DNA of 64,000 nt, taken from NCBI GenBank assembly GCA_009599575.1, contig VWND01000015.1:620001-684000 (forward strand), in the 5' to 3' direction. The position numbers were made by a program, and so were the translations under genes. This DNA comes from Blumeriella jaapii. Taxonomy: Eukaryota > Ascomycota > Leotiomycetes > Helotiales > Drepanopezizaceae. Below, piece by piece: positions 1-10,045 of the stretch. The notes below the pieces were generated by a model. It saw only the letters and a program-made list of their open reading frames with translations. It searched no databases and was not told the origin of the DNA. How positions within the stretch are numbered: position 1 is the stretch's first letter; each line of letters starts with the position of its first letter.

Positions 1-21
1 ACGTAGTTGGGGGGAACTTAC

Positions 22-387
22 AGAGACGGCAGCGCGATCTCCGATTCCTTCAATCCATCCCTTCAATTTGCGCAAGAGTTCGTCCACCCCGCTCAGCCGC
101 TTCTCATAATTTGGCTGTACCTCGGACAGCAGCTCATCCACCTGCAGCTTGAACAGATTCGACTTGTAATCCCCCCCGGCATATATCGCAGAAACATCAT
201 TATCCTTTGTCTGCTTGGTACTTGCGGGTCCTTGTGTCTGGACGGGCGGCAGTTGCGTCTGTAACTTTGCTCCAACGTCATGAGGGTTTTCCTCCAGGTC
301 GCTCGCATACGATTCACTCGAATGCGCCGAAGGCGAGCTGGGTTGCCCGTTCTCGAGCTTGCGTCTTTTCGATGAAAGCGGTGCCAT
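22..387 (-). CDS. UTP22: UTP22 (Nrap), first exon of a gene running off the window
   Basis: Start codon at 387, read leftwards for 122 codons to a GTAAGT donor whose GT begins at 21; the rest of the gene is outside the window. The N-terminus is basic and serine rich (MAPLSSKRRKLENG). It is followed by GDYKSNLFKLQVDELL and a Tyr-Glu-Lys stretch, the conserved opening of the Utp22/Nrap nucleolar proteins. Known role of the family: part of the UTP-C module of the small-subunit processome, acting in 18S rRNA maturation in the nucleolus. It is divergent from the cystathionine synthase gene, sharing a spacer of about 300 bp. The call rests on a short N-terminal match, so confidence is moderate. Confidence 0.65.
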
Positions 388-692
388 TGTGGGTGGGATT
401 CGTGCGTGGCTACAGTTAGTTTCCTGTCCTGTTCGTCTCCAGCTCGGAAATTTTCGAGCGTGCAAAGTCGATAATGCTAGCGTCTAGCTTATCGCTTATC
501 TTAGCGCGCTGTTGTTTCCATCAGACTCTGAGTGTATCTATCAATGTTAGAGGTGGCTCTATCACTCACCGGTAACGGATATTCTACCAAACAGAGTTCC
601 GAGTTTCAGGTTCCCAGACAAAACAAATTTCCTGACACGGACTTTGCGAGCTTGAAAGATAGAAAAAAAAGATTTACAGTCTTTTCGCCAGG
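388..692. promoter_or_regulatory. Divergent promoter region UTP22 / cystathionine gamma-synthase
   Basis: A 305-bp spacer between two divergent start codons. It must hold both promoters and 5' leaders. I see no clear TATA box or defined operator, only an A-rich run shortly before the start at 693. Confidence 0.4.
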
Positions 693-2621
693 ATGTCAGT
701 CATTGAATTGGGAGAGTCCGTACCGGCGCTGACGCCTCATGTAAGTCATCATCACATTTCCGGCTGTCATTGCGTGTCTCGGTTCTGATATACTTCTTAG
801 GCCACGAGCGTTTCCCTCCCGAAATGGCTAGACAACATTGAATATGAGCAAGGAAAGGAGAGAGTCTTGAGTAAAATGATAACTGGATATCCACGGTAAA
901 ACGCCATGCTCTACGCCATGTCTCGCCACACTAACGTCATTCTGTGATCAAGATTTTTCATCCATAAACTCATAGTTGCGTTCGCCGAAGACATCGTCAG
1001 AAAAAATGGAAAGCCGGGCCAGCAGGCAATGCTCTTTCCATCGCCCAGGACTGCACGACGATGTGTAGACTTTATGCACTCGAGGGACCCGGCAATTGCT
1101 GCAGATCAGATTCGTGTGGTTGACCTGGTCCTAGACTTGAGTCGAACCGATTCAGAAGTCCTCAAGAAGGTCTCCCCGAGCATGTCAGCTGTCATTTTCC
1201 CCAAAGACTTCTTTCCCAGTGCCAAGCAGTATTGGCAGCATTCAGGCGAAGGTGTCTCAAGTAGGCGTGCTGAGTTCTGTCATGGTCTCTACCAAGACGG
1301 AATATTGGTAGAGCAAACAGGCCTACGTCAAGTTGCAAACGGTTTTGTGAAGGGACCCAGAAGATATCAGAAGGGGTCCGTAGACAAGACGTCTCCCAAC
1401 ACATACCAGAATGGATGTACTGCCCCAGTAACCAATGGTCTTGCTTTCACTGGACCCGCCGAGAGCCAAGAGAGCTCACAGTTTCTAGAGGAGCGATTTG
1501 GCCGCAACCTCGATGTCTCTTTCGTTGATAATGCAAAGTCGGCAATTCGACGTCGTATTGCTGGCTCTCTGGTGGGGGAGGTAGATTTAGCCACGGAGCC
1601 GGGCCCCGATGTCGGATCGAATACACGTGGAGTGGCCAATCTTTCGGAGAGTGACGTTTACCTCTATCCTACTGGCATGAACTCCATCTTCTCTGCACAT
1701 CGGACGATGATGGCGGTGAGGGGTCCAATGAAGAGCATATCATATGGCTTTCCTTATGTCGATACTCTCAAAATCCTAGAGAAGTTTGGCCCCGGATGCA
1801 TCTTCTACGGGAACGGAGAGGCGGATGACCTGGATGACCTAGAAGCTCGATTAAAATCCGGAGAGAGGTACCTCGCACTGTTCTGTGAGTTTCCAGGAAA
1901 TCCCATGCTGAAGTGTCCCGACCTTCAGCGTATACGGAAACTGGCAGACGAGTACGACTTTGGTGTCATTGTCGACGAGACAATTGGCAACTTTATCAAC
2001 GTTCATGTTCTCCCATACGCCGACATAGTGGTTAGCAGCCTGACCAAGATCTTCTCGGGGGAATGCAATGTCATGGGCGGTAGTTTGATCATGAATCCCA
2101 GCAGTCGATACTATCAAGCAATGAAGAAAGTTGCAGAAACCGAGTATGAGGACAACTGCTGGGCAGAAGATCTTATTTTCATCGAGCGTAACAGCCGCCA
2201 TTTCGTCTCCAGAATCGAGAAGATCAACGAGAATGCCGAGCTCATCTGCGACATCTTACGAGCACACCCGTTAATCCAAGATCTGTTTTACCCCAAATAC
2301 AACCGCTCGCGACCATTCTACGATGCTTGTCGTACCCCGAATGGTGGCTATGGGGGTCTCCTCTCTTTCACCTTCAAGACGACTGAGCAGGCAATTGCCT
2401 TTTATGATCGTTTAGAGACTGCGAAAGGCCCAAGCCTCGGGACGAATTTCACACTGGCATCGCCCTATGTCATCCTGGCACATTATCTGGAGCTCGACTG
2501 GGCTGCACAATTTGGGATCCCGGCCGATTTGATTCGCCTCAGTGTGGGCCTAGAGGATGCGGAGGACTTGAAGTCGAGATTTGCGGTAGCGCTAACGGCT
2601 GCCGAAAAGGCCAGCTCTTGA
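693..2621 (+). CDS. Cystathionine gamma-synthase (PLP enzyme, methionine biosynthesis)
   Basis: Exons 693-740, 801-895 and 953-2621 give 603 aa. Joining them restores SKMITGYPR followed by FFIHKLIVAFAEDI, the usual fungal N-terminal region. The enzyme condenses O-acylhomoserine with cysteine to cystathionine (transsulfuration toward methionine) and belongs to the Cys/Met metabolism PLP family. The C-terminal two thirds carry the fold: SDVYLYPTGMNSIF, then FGVIVDETIGNF with the PLP-contacting Asp, then SSLTKIFSGECNVMGG, in which the lysine near residue 413 is the expected Schiff-base residue. The long, poorly conserved N-terminal third is normal for fungal STR2/met-7-type enzymes. Length agrees with the family. 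A different Cys/Met family member is possible, but the long N-terminus argues for the synthase. Confidence 0.85.
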
Positions 2622-3131
2622 TGGAGTGTTTGGAACATGATGTACTGTACTTGTACTGTAGGTCTGGCATGTACAGCATAGATACAGTTTCACAAAACGG
2701 AAAGGTCTGATCACAAGTCGGAAGAAAATGGAAGTGATGAAAGTATGGAAGACATACAGACTGCAATGACCGGGGTAAAGGCACACGCCGTAGAGTGGAA
2801 GGAAGTCTGGTAGAAGCCCGTAAGTCGCCGTTTTCGTAAGAACCAGCTGGAAAAGCGGCAGCTTGCTTGCCTACCTGTAGGTAGAACTCTCCTTCGGATG
2901 AAAGCAGAAGATCAGGCACAGGTGACCGGCGAATGTGCTGGGCGCCGTCGAGTCGTCTCGAAGTAAACACGACAAACGAGTTTCGGCGTTAATGGCCACT
3001 CACGGACTTACAGTAAAAACACGAGATCGCGCTTCGCGCGTCTAGTCACGTCACCTCACCTTTTACACGCGTCGACTGCCACATCCAATGCAACCAAAGC
3101 GCGACGAGTAACCCGGGCTCTACGAGCCATC
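2622..3131. other. Intergenic spacer, tandem genes
   Basis: A 510-bp spacer holding the 3' end of the synthase gene and the promoter of SMC6. The first 70 bases contain TGTACTGTACTTGTACTGTA, one of the dispersed GTACTG motifs described in the findings. Nothing else is recognised. Confidence 0.4.
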
Positions 3132-6100
3132 ATGGCACCTCGGAAGCGTGTCAGGCATGATGAAGATGAAGAAGTTATCGCAGTGGAAAGCGCCAGATCT
3201 GCAATACGAAATGCTGGTGTAAGTCGGAGGCGGAGAGTGCGCACCCAAGGACTCGTACGCCGTACTGACACCCTGACTGAGAAGAACAAGAGAGCTCGGC
3301 TCTCTGCCGACCAGAATGTCTCCAAGCCCCGGGAGCTGAGTGCTTCGTCGTCCTCCGACAGTGACTCTGACGAAGAACTTCCCGATGCCGCCGAGAACGA
3401 CGGAGAAGCATTACCCGCCACACAATACGAATTTGTACGCGATGGAAATTTCGATCATTTTTTACATCCAGACAGAGATGACGCGATTGCCGAGAAGAGG
3501 ATGCTCGCGAAGAATCGACGGGTGGGCGAAAATCGGGCGAGCGAAAATGCCATCATTGAAGAGATCACTTGCTACAATTTCATGTGCCACACAAGAATGA
3601 ATGTCAAGTTGGGGCCGCTTATCAACTTTGTTGTTGGTATGAATGGCAGTGGGAAGAGTGCGGTTCTTACTGCCATTACACTCTGTCTCGGCGGCAAAGC
3701 AGCGGCCACAAATCGAGGTGCCAGCCTAAAAAGCCTCATCAAAGAGGGCACAGAATCCGCCAAACTAGAAATTAGGCTGAAGAATGAAGGCAACGACGCC
3801 TATCAACCAGATACCTACGGAAAATCAATCATCATCGAGCGCCATTTCTCCAAGACGGGAAGCAGTGGCTTCAAGCTCAAGAACCATACAGGACGAGTCA
3901 TATCTTCCAAGAAGGGCGATGTTGACGATCTCGTGGAATACTATCAGCTGCAGGTCGACAACCCCATGAATGTCCTGACACAAGATGCTGCCAAATCCTT
4001 CATCACCGCTTCGACACCGGCTCAGAAATACAAGTTTTTCGTCGAGGGTGTGCAGCTCGAGGCTTTGAACAATGACTACAAGCTTGTATTAGACCAATGT
4101 GACGCAATCACGACGAAACTTCACGATTCGTTGGACGACATCAAGTATCTCAAGAAGAAGTCCGACGATGCACAGGCCAAGCACAGAGCCGTCAATGAGC
4201 GTAGGGAAATGAGAGCGGAGTTGAGACGACTAAGCGGAAAGCACGCATGGTCACAAGTACGCGATCAGGAAGTCATTCTAGCTGAAATTGACCAGAAACT
4301 TGTGCAGCATCAGCAAAGTATCGACGACGCCGAAGCTACAGTAGCAAGAAAGGACGAAAATTTTCAAAGGTCTGAAGATCTTCTGGCCCGTCACCAAGAA
4401 TCTCTCGTACGCCTAGAAGAAAAGCTACATCCTTTAATGGAGGAGGAGGAAGAGGCCCGAGCTGCTCATGAGGACGCTACGAGGGACATAGCAGGAATTC
4501 ACACTCAACACAAGACAATCAGCGAAGATTTGAAATCAGCACAAAAAAGTGTCCAGAACGTCCAGGATGCGATTAAGGCGGAAGAGAAGCGTTTGGAAGA
4601 TGCTAATGGAAGTGCACATGCCCAGAAACTTGAAGATCTCGCCGAGGCTAAGGAGTCTCTCAAAAGATCCAAAGCGGCCTGTCTCGAAAGCGATAAAGTA
4701 CGCCCTCAACTTGACGAAAACCTGCGAAACGCAAGTGCCGCCATGAAGAACCTGGAGAACCCCTTGCGAGAAAAACCCAGGAGTTCAACAATGCGAAGGA
4801 TAGGCTCAACGCCTTGAATACGAACCAGGGCGATCCTATGGCAGGATTTGAGAGACCAAAGCTAGAAAAGGTCTTCAGAACGATTCAGAACGACCCCACA
4901 TTTCGAGAGAAACCGATAGGTCCTTTGGGGCTACATGTCAAGCTGTTGCAGCCCAAGTGGTCTGACATCCTAGAATCTTCATTGAGTGGTGCTCTCAATG
5001 GGTTCATCGTGACTAGCAAGGCTGAGCAAATGAGACTCTCTCAGATACTTGTAAGTCCGTTTATTGCTGTACAGGTCTAGTTTATTATATAGTTGCTAAC
5101 CAATGGGGCTCCAGAGGCAAAACGGACTGGGCTATTGCCAAGTTTCCATTTGCAGCAATGTCTCCCTGGAAAACATTCAGGAACCAGATCCCCAGGTATA
5201 CTAGCTTGTCTCATCTCTTAAATTCTCTCCTGCCGTTCCTCAAGTGAATCGAAAACCACTCAAGCCTACGTCACGAGAGATGCACTAATTCACTGCAATG
5301 TAGTATAACACAATTCTTCGAGTCTTGAGCATCGACAATGAGATCGTGAAGCGGCAGTTGATCATCGGAAACAGCATTGACCAAGTTATCCTCGTTTCTA
5401 GTAGATCGGAAGCCATGCGGGTCATGTATGATGGCCCCAGACCAAGGAACGTGAAGCAATGCCTTGCCCATCATGATTCTAAAAGAGGTTATGGCCATCG
5501 ACTCAATTTTGGCCCACGAAACTCAAGAGAAATGGGCCCAATACCTCATCCAAAGGGTCGGCCAAAAATGAAAACGGACCACGCAAGCCAGCTCAACAAC
5601 CAGAGGGAGACTGTGGATCAGCTTGAGCTTCAGAAGAAAAAACTCGCAGATGACTACGAGAGAGCCAGACAGGAAGCCGGCAGATGTAAAAATGCCATCC
5701 AGCAACACACAAGAGACAACAAGATGCTTAGAATCGCGTGTCAAAAGGCAGAAACAAAGGTTGAAGACATTGAGACCGACCTTCAAAATTTGAGGGGAGA
5801 TGATGGACAACTGGATTCCCTCAAACAGGAATTGAAACTCGCAGAGAATCAAAAGGCAATTTGTGAAGATGCTTACGGCAACGCAAGTCTCGAAAAGAGA
5901 AGACTCAACGATATCGCGATCGAAAGGAAACGAACTCTAGAATCTGTCAGATCTCGTGTTGCGGAGATGGAGATGCAAATATCCAAAGCTCGAGAGAAGG
6001 CAAACCGGACAGAGCAAGTTCGCAAAAATTGTCTCACAGAAAAAAATGTTGCTGTTGAGAGTGTAGAGGCTCTGCGTGGAGAGAAGATTCGCATTGAAGC

Positions 6101-6944
6101 GAAACACGCTGACCAGGCCAACTTGCTTGCCGAGTTTGTGAGTGGAGCTGAAGCATATTGCCCACGGGTAGAACTCGACCCGGTTGACAGTACAAAGACT
6201 CTCGAGAAACGCTGTGAGAGCATACACGCACAGCTGACGGCTCATGAGAAAGCGATAGGCGCTTCTGAGCAAGAAATTCATGAGGCAGCTATTGGGGCCT
6301 TGGCCACTTTCCGCAACGCAAAGGCCTCAAGAAAAGGTCTAGAAGAGCTTCTGTCACTTCTTAAGCAGTCATTCTACGACAGAATGGATCAACTAAGAAA
6401 GTTTCAGAGACACATCTCCGCCAGATCGCGAATCAGTTTTAGCTATCTTCTCAGCGAGCGAGCTTTCCGCGGTAAGCTTACAATTGACCACAAAGCCAAA
6501 TTGCTCGACGTCCATGTCGAGCCGGATGAGACTTCAAGAAGTGGTAAAGGTCGAGAGACCAAGACACTGTCTGGCGGGGAGAAGTCTTTTTCGTCGATTT
6601 GTTTACTTTTGTCTCTGTGGGAAGCGATGGGCGCTCCGCTCCGATGTTTAGATGAGTTCGATGTTTTCATGGATGATGTTAACCGAGATGTTAGCACCAA
6701 AATGATCGTAAGCGCTTTCGATGAAATCTCCTTCTGTTCGACAGCGTTTACTGACTCGGGATAGATCAGCGCTGCTCGGAAATCTGTCGGCAGACAGTTC
6801 ATCTTGATTACCCCCAAGGCCTTGGGTGCGGGTATTGGAGCAGCTAAAGACGTGGAAATCTTGAAGTTGGGGGATCCTCGACTCGGGCAGCGGCACATTG
6901 ATGAGATGATGGAGGCCCAGCGGAATGGAGAAGCAGAGGACTGA
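3132..6944 (+). CDS. SMC6: SMC6, structural maintenance of chromosomes protein 6
   Basis: Exons 3132-5050, 5115-5195, 5304-6707 and 6765-6944, about 1194 aa. The product is the Smc6 ATPase of the Smc5/6 complex, which acts in the nucleus in recombinational repair and resolution of replication intermediates. Domains in order: acidic/basic disordered N-terminus; Walker A GMNGSGKSAV near residue 168; long coiled coil; hinge region around GDPMAGF and IGPLGLHVKLL; second coiled coil; signature motif LSGGEKSFSSICLLLS; Walker B RCLDEFDVFMDD; C-terminal ITPKALG. The frame changes once near 4760-4785: the upstream frame stops at 4817, while the continuation (TQEFNNAKDRLN) reads in another frame. One missing base in the C-run after 4755 would explain it. 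See findings. Confidence 0.9.
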
Positions 6945-7134
6945 CGAATTGGAGCGTCTAAGATGTACTGTGCATATCAACAGACAATTCTTCGAAGGAT
7001 GTCTACTCTTTGTAGAGGGTGTCCCTCACTCAAGGGTGCACTTGCTAGATAGGTGTATCAATTCGCTCACCAGGGCTACCATACAATAAACACATAAGTG
7101 TACAACATCATCTCCTTGAAGTAGTCATACCGAC

Positions 7135-7948
7135 TTAAATCCTCACGCCTTTACTCCTCAACACGTTCAGGCCCGCACTCGCCGTAAAGCCCAGCCACTG
7201 TCCCACACTCCCCAACGTACCACCCAACGCCTGCGAATCCCTGAACCGTCTCTCTAGAAACTCCCTAGTCTCCGCATGATCCGCCGACTTATCCCTCGTC
7301 ATGAACAGCTCCGTCGCAGCGTATATCGTCGACAGCGAGGCGCGCTTGGTGTACCAGCTCGAATCGACCGAGGTGTCGCCAGACAGGAACCAGATCTCGT
7401 CGGAAAGCGAGGAGAGCTCGTGGAGGGCGGTAGGAAGATTGGAGGGTTGCGCCATGAGTGCTAGAGCCTATCCTCTCTCTCGTTTACTACCCTTCTTTTG
7501 CTGAAAACTCATTCTGGAAGCATGGGTGGGAACGAACCTCCTGCCACCGATGTACCACCTCCTTGTTTGCCATCAACCTCTCCCACGTCAGTCCCTTGAG
7601 CTTGCGGCCTACGCCGCCCTCCCCCTCCATCACGGCCTTCGTACCATCCCGTTCTCTCAAGCGTAGCCGTTGGTTTAGTAAGTAGTAGTGCACGAGGCTG
7701 AAGGCGCCTTTGGGAAACAGATTCACAGAGGCATCGACGTAGCCGGCGTCTTTGGCGCCTAGGGAGAGGGACGTCAGTGTGAAGCCGGATGAGGGGATAT
7801 GCGGGAGGGCGGCGGCGAGGATGGTGCTCTCGATGGGAGAGAAGGGACCGGGTGGCGGAGGATGGTCGTAAGAATGGTATTTCCTTGAGGTGGAATTCGA
7901 GACACGGCAGCGAGGCCGGAGTCGTGAGGGGAGGGTCCTCGTCGCCAT
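7135..7948 (-). CDS. COQ9: COQ9, ubiquinone biosynthesis protein
   Basis: Exons 7538-7948 and 7135-7467 (read leftwards) give 247 aa. The intron 7468-7537 joins HRWQE to ALALMAQPSN. Coq9 is a lipid-binding mitochondrial matrix protein that works with Coq7 in the CoQ synthome. The N-terminus (MATRTLPSRLRPR) is an Arg/Ser-rich presequence. The mature part begins at YHSYDHPPPPGPFSP and continues with GFTLTSLSLGAKDAGY. The second exon holds the diagnostic SDEIWFLSGDTSVDSSWYTK and ends NVLRSKGVRI. Length and both blocks match the family. It lies tail to tail with SMC6, with 190 bp between the stop codons. Confidence 0.9.
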
Positions 7949-8212
7949 TGCGACCTGTGTTCTTCAATGACTGTGAAGGGAAGAGAGAATAGTTGAGATT
8001 GTAGTGATTTGTGCCAAGACAAGGCTTTGGCGAGGCAGAATGCTGATAGACATTAACGATGTCAATCAGCAACCAGTCGATACAGACTGCCTCTATTGCC
8101 CATTTCGTCGTCGCCTTCGTCGAGCAATGCAAATTTGCAAAGCCGGTCTACATCCAATGTGGACATCAAGAGTTCGCACGACGGTGCCATGATCTGTTGC
8201 TTTCAATCATCA

Positions 8213-9580
8213 CTACCTTCTCTCATTAAGCTCTTCCCACTGTGTACCAGCCCACTCCTCGACATACCCGACCCCATTCGTCACCAGTCTCTGTTGACAA
8301 TCCTTCTCGCACACCCCTACGATAATCGTTCCCCACTCCATCCCATCCACATCCGTCTCTTCACTCTCCAACTCCATTATGGCATGCGGCGTAAGCTGCA
8401 CTTCAAACACCCTTCCCGCGCCGCAATTCACACACCTTGGAATGTGATTACCACTGACTGACGCCGTAGTCACTGAACCATGCTCCTTGCCACCACTAAA
8501 TATCTTGCCCACAGCATCATGTTTCGAGTAGAGCAAAGGTTGGCCCCGGAACTCGTAACGAATGACTTGCTCGGGGTTCTGCGCAAGCCTGTCTGCGAAC
8601 TTTTGAAACGTCTTGTCAATCGTGCTTTCGTAGACGTCTTTGTCCTCCTTCTGGTTACCAGATCCGCCACCGTCATCAATGTCCATTGTTTGTGTCGGAA
8701 TCGGCAGATCCTCTGCTTTGTCTAGGGTCTCGTAGTCGGCATCTGCGAGGTAGTAGAGCGGGTAGGCGGGCAGGAGTTCGGATTCATGTGGCCATGGTTC
8801 GGGTGGTGGGGGTGGTCCATGTTCAGTGGTGTCGTTCTTGAGATTGAGGGCGGAGGCAAAGGTCTTGGGGAGATCCGCAGTGGGCGAAGACGGATTTTGA
8901 GGTGGTTTGGCGGCGAGTTCGCGTGTGGATGCTCTTGCTGCTGCAAAGGGATTGCCCAAAGGTGTCGAAAAGGGATTACTTGAAGATCCGGCCGTTGTCG
9001 AAAACGGGTTCGCCGAGTTCGAACCCCCGCTTGAGAATGGATTTCCTCCGAACAACTTCTCCCCCAGATTGATCGCAGGCGCCGCGGCTGAGACCTCAGC
9101 CTTTGGTGTAGGCTGCGGGTCCTTCTTCTTGACTTCGGTGATCCTAACTCCCCTCAAGGCCCGAATACTGCCCTCCTTGCGCCGGCACGTCTTTCTCCGG
9201 CACGTCAACACATACAGTCGTCGCTCATGGCCGGGAAAGTGCTCTGGGAGGTCGCCATTGAGTTGCAGGAGGAGAACCATGAGATCGTTGCAGACTTTGC
9301 ATTTTGCGAGAGATGCTGATGGCGGGGTAGCGGGGTCGATCCAGGACTTCGAGATTTCTGTTGTCAGCTTCCAAAGTCCTCTTTGTGGATGTAGGCCATG
9401 GAATGGTTCGCAGAATTGGGTGGACTCCAGCGGATCATCCACAAGAAAACTTACCGGTTTTCCTCCAATGTAACTAATCGTATCGTCTGAAGCTTCTTTC
9501 GACGCATACCCAAGCAGAACATTTGTCTCGGTATAGTCGTTGTCCTCGCCGCTAGAATAGTCGCTATCGTAAGGTGCCAT
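8213..9580 (-). CDS. TSR4: TSR4 / PDCD2-like 20S pre-rRNA processing factor
   Basis: Preferred model: exons 9455-9580 and 8213-9346, 419 aa. The whole span is also open without splicing. Removing 9347-9454 (GTAAGT donor, CTGAC branch site, GAAG acceptor; 36 codons) joins YIGGKP directly to SWIDPATPP, which is how PDCD2/Tsr4 proteins read here, so I infer an in-frame intron. Tsr4 proteins are dedicated chaperones of ribosomal protein uS5 (Rps2) and are needed for 40S maturation. Visible features: LAKCKVC and further Cys pairs (a zinc ribbon); LPEHFPGHERRLYVLTC; a linker with repeated NPFS; and the PDCD2 C-terminal domain starting near QVIRYEFRGQPLL with a CxxC at IPRCVNCG. Confidence 0.85.
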   Translation of the reverse strand: MAPYDSDYSSGEDNDYTETNVLLGYASKEASDDTISYIGGKPVSFLVDDPLESTQFCEPFHGLHPQRGLWKLTTEISKSWIDPATPPSASLAKCKVCNDLMVLLLQLNGDLPEHFPGHERRLYVLTCRRKTCRRKEGSIRALRGVRITEVKKKDPQPTPKAEVSAAAPAINLGEKLFGGNPFSSGGSNSANPFSTTAGSSSNPFSTPLGNPFAAARASTRELAAKPPQNPSSPTADLPKTFASALNLKNDTTEHGPPPPPEPWPHESELLPAYPLYYLADADYETLDKAEDLPIPTQTMDIDDGGGSGNQKEDKDVYESTIDKTFQKFADRLAQNPEQVIRYEFRGQPLLYSKHDAVGKIFSGGKEHGSVTTASVSGNHIPRCVNCGAGRVFEVQLTPHAIMELESEETDVDGMEWGTIIVGVCEKDCQQRLVTNGVGYVEEWAGTQWEELNERR

Positions 9581-10045
9581 AGTGCGAGCGATACCGATAG
9601 AAAGGTATCAATAACAGATCAATGACTTTGGCACTCTCAACTGTGTTGGAGCGCCGGCGAATGTCTATTGTGAAAAAAGTGCCAGTTCGAGATTTATTTT
9701 GCACGTAGGCGAGGCGAGCGAGGCTGAGATCAATTCGGCTACGACAGCCAATCACATGGACCCTTCATTCCACCACACTTTGAAATGCATTTCAGATGGT
9801 TCAGGAAAGATGCTATTACTAGAATCTATGCGAACATTGATTATCAACACATAATTATACAACCCAGATACAGACCTGGAAGTCCTACCCCAAGAGGCAC
9901 CCGTCACGCCTGCGCTGTTTTCCAAAAGAGACACGAAGGTATACGTAAATCGAGACTATCAACACATTCGCGGTCCAAGTTCGTCGAATCATAAGTTCAG
10001 TTTGACGCCATAAAATTACCGATTGCCTGCAAACAACCACAGATC
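9581..10045. other. Intergenic spacer TSR4 / BCK1
   Basis: A 465-bp spacer containing the TSR4 promoter and the BCK1 3' end (both genes on the minus strand). No further gene or repeat recognised. Confidence 0.35.

Noticed and set aside
8096..8192. Short minus-strand frame (about 42 codons) upstream of COQ9
   Set aside because: No similarity recognised. It might be an upstream frame in the COQ9 leader, but nothing shows it is translated.
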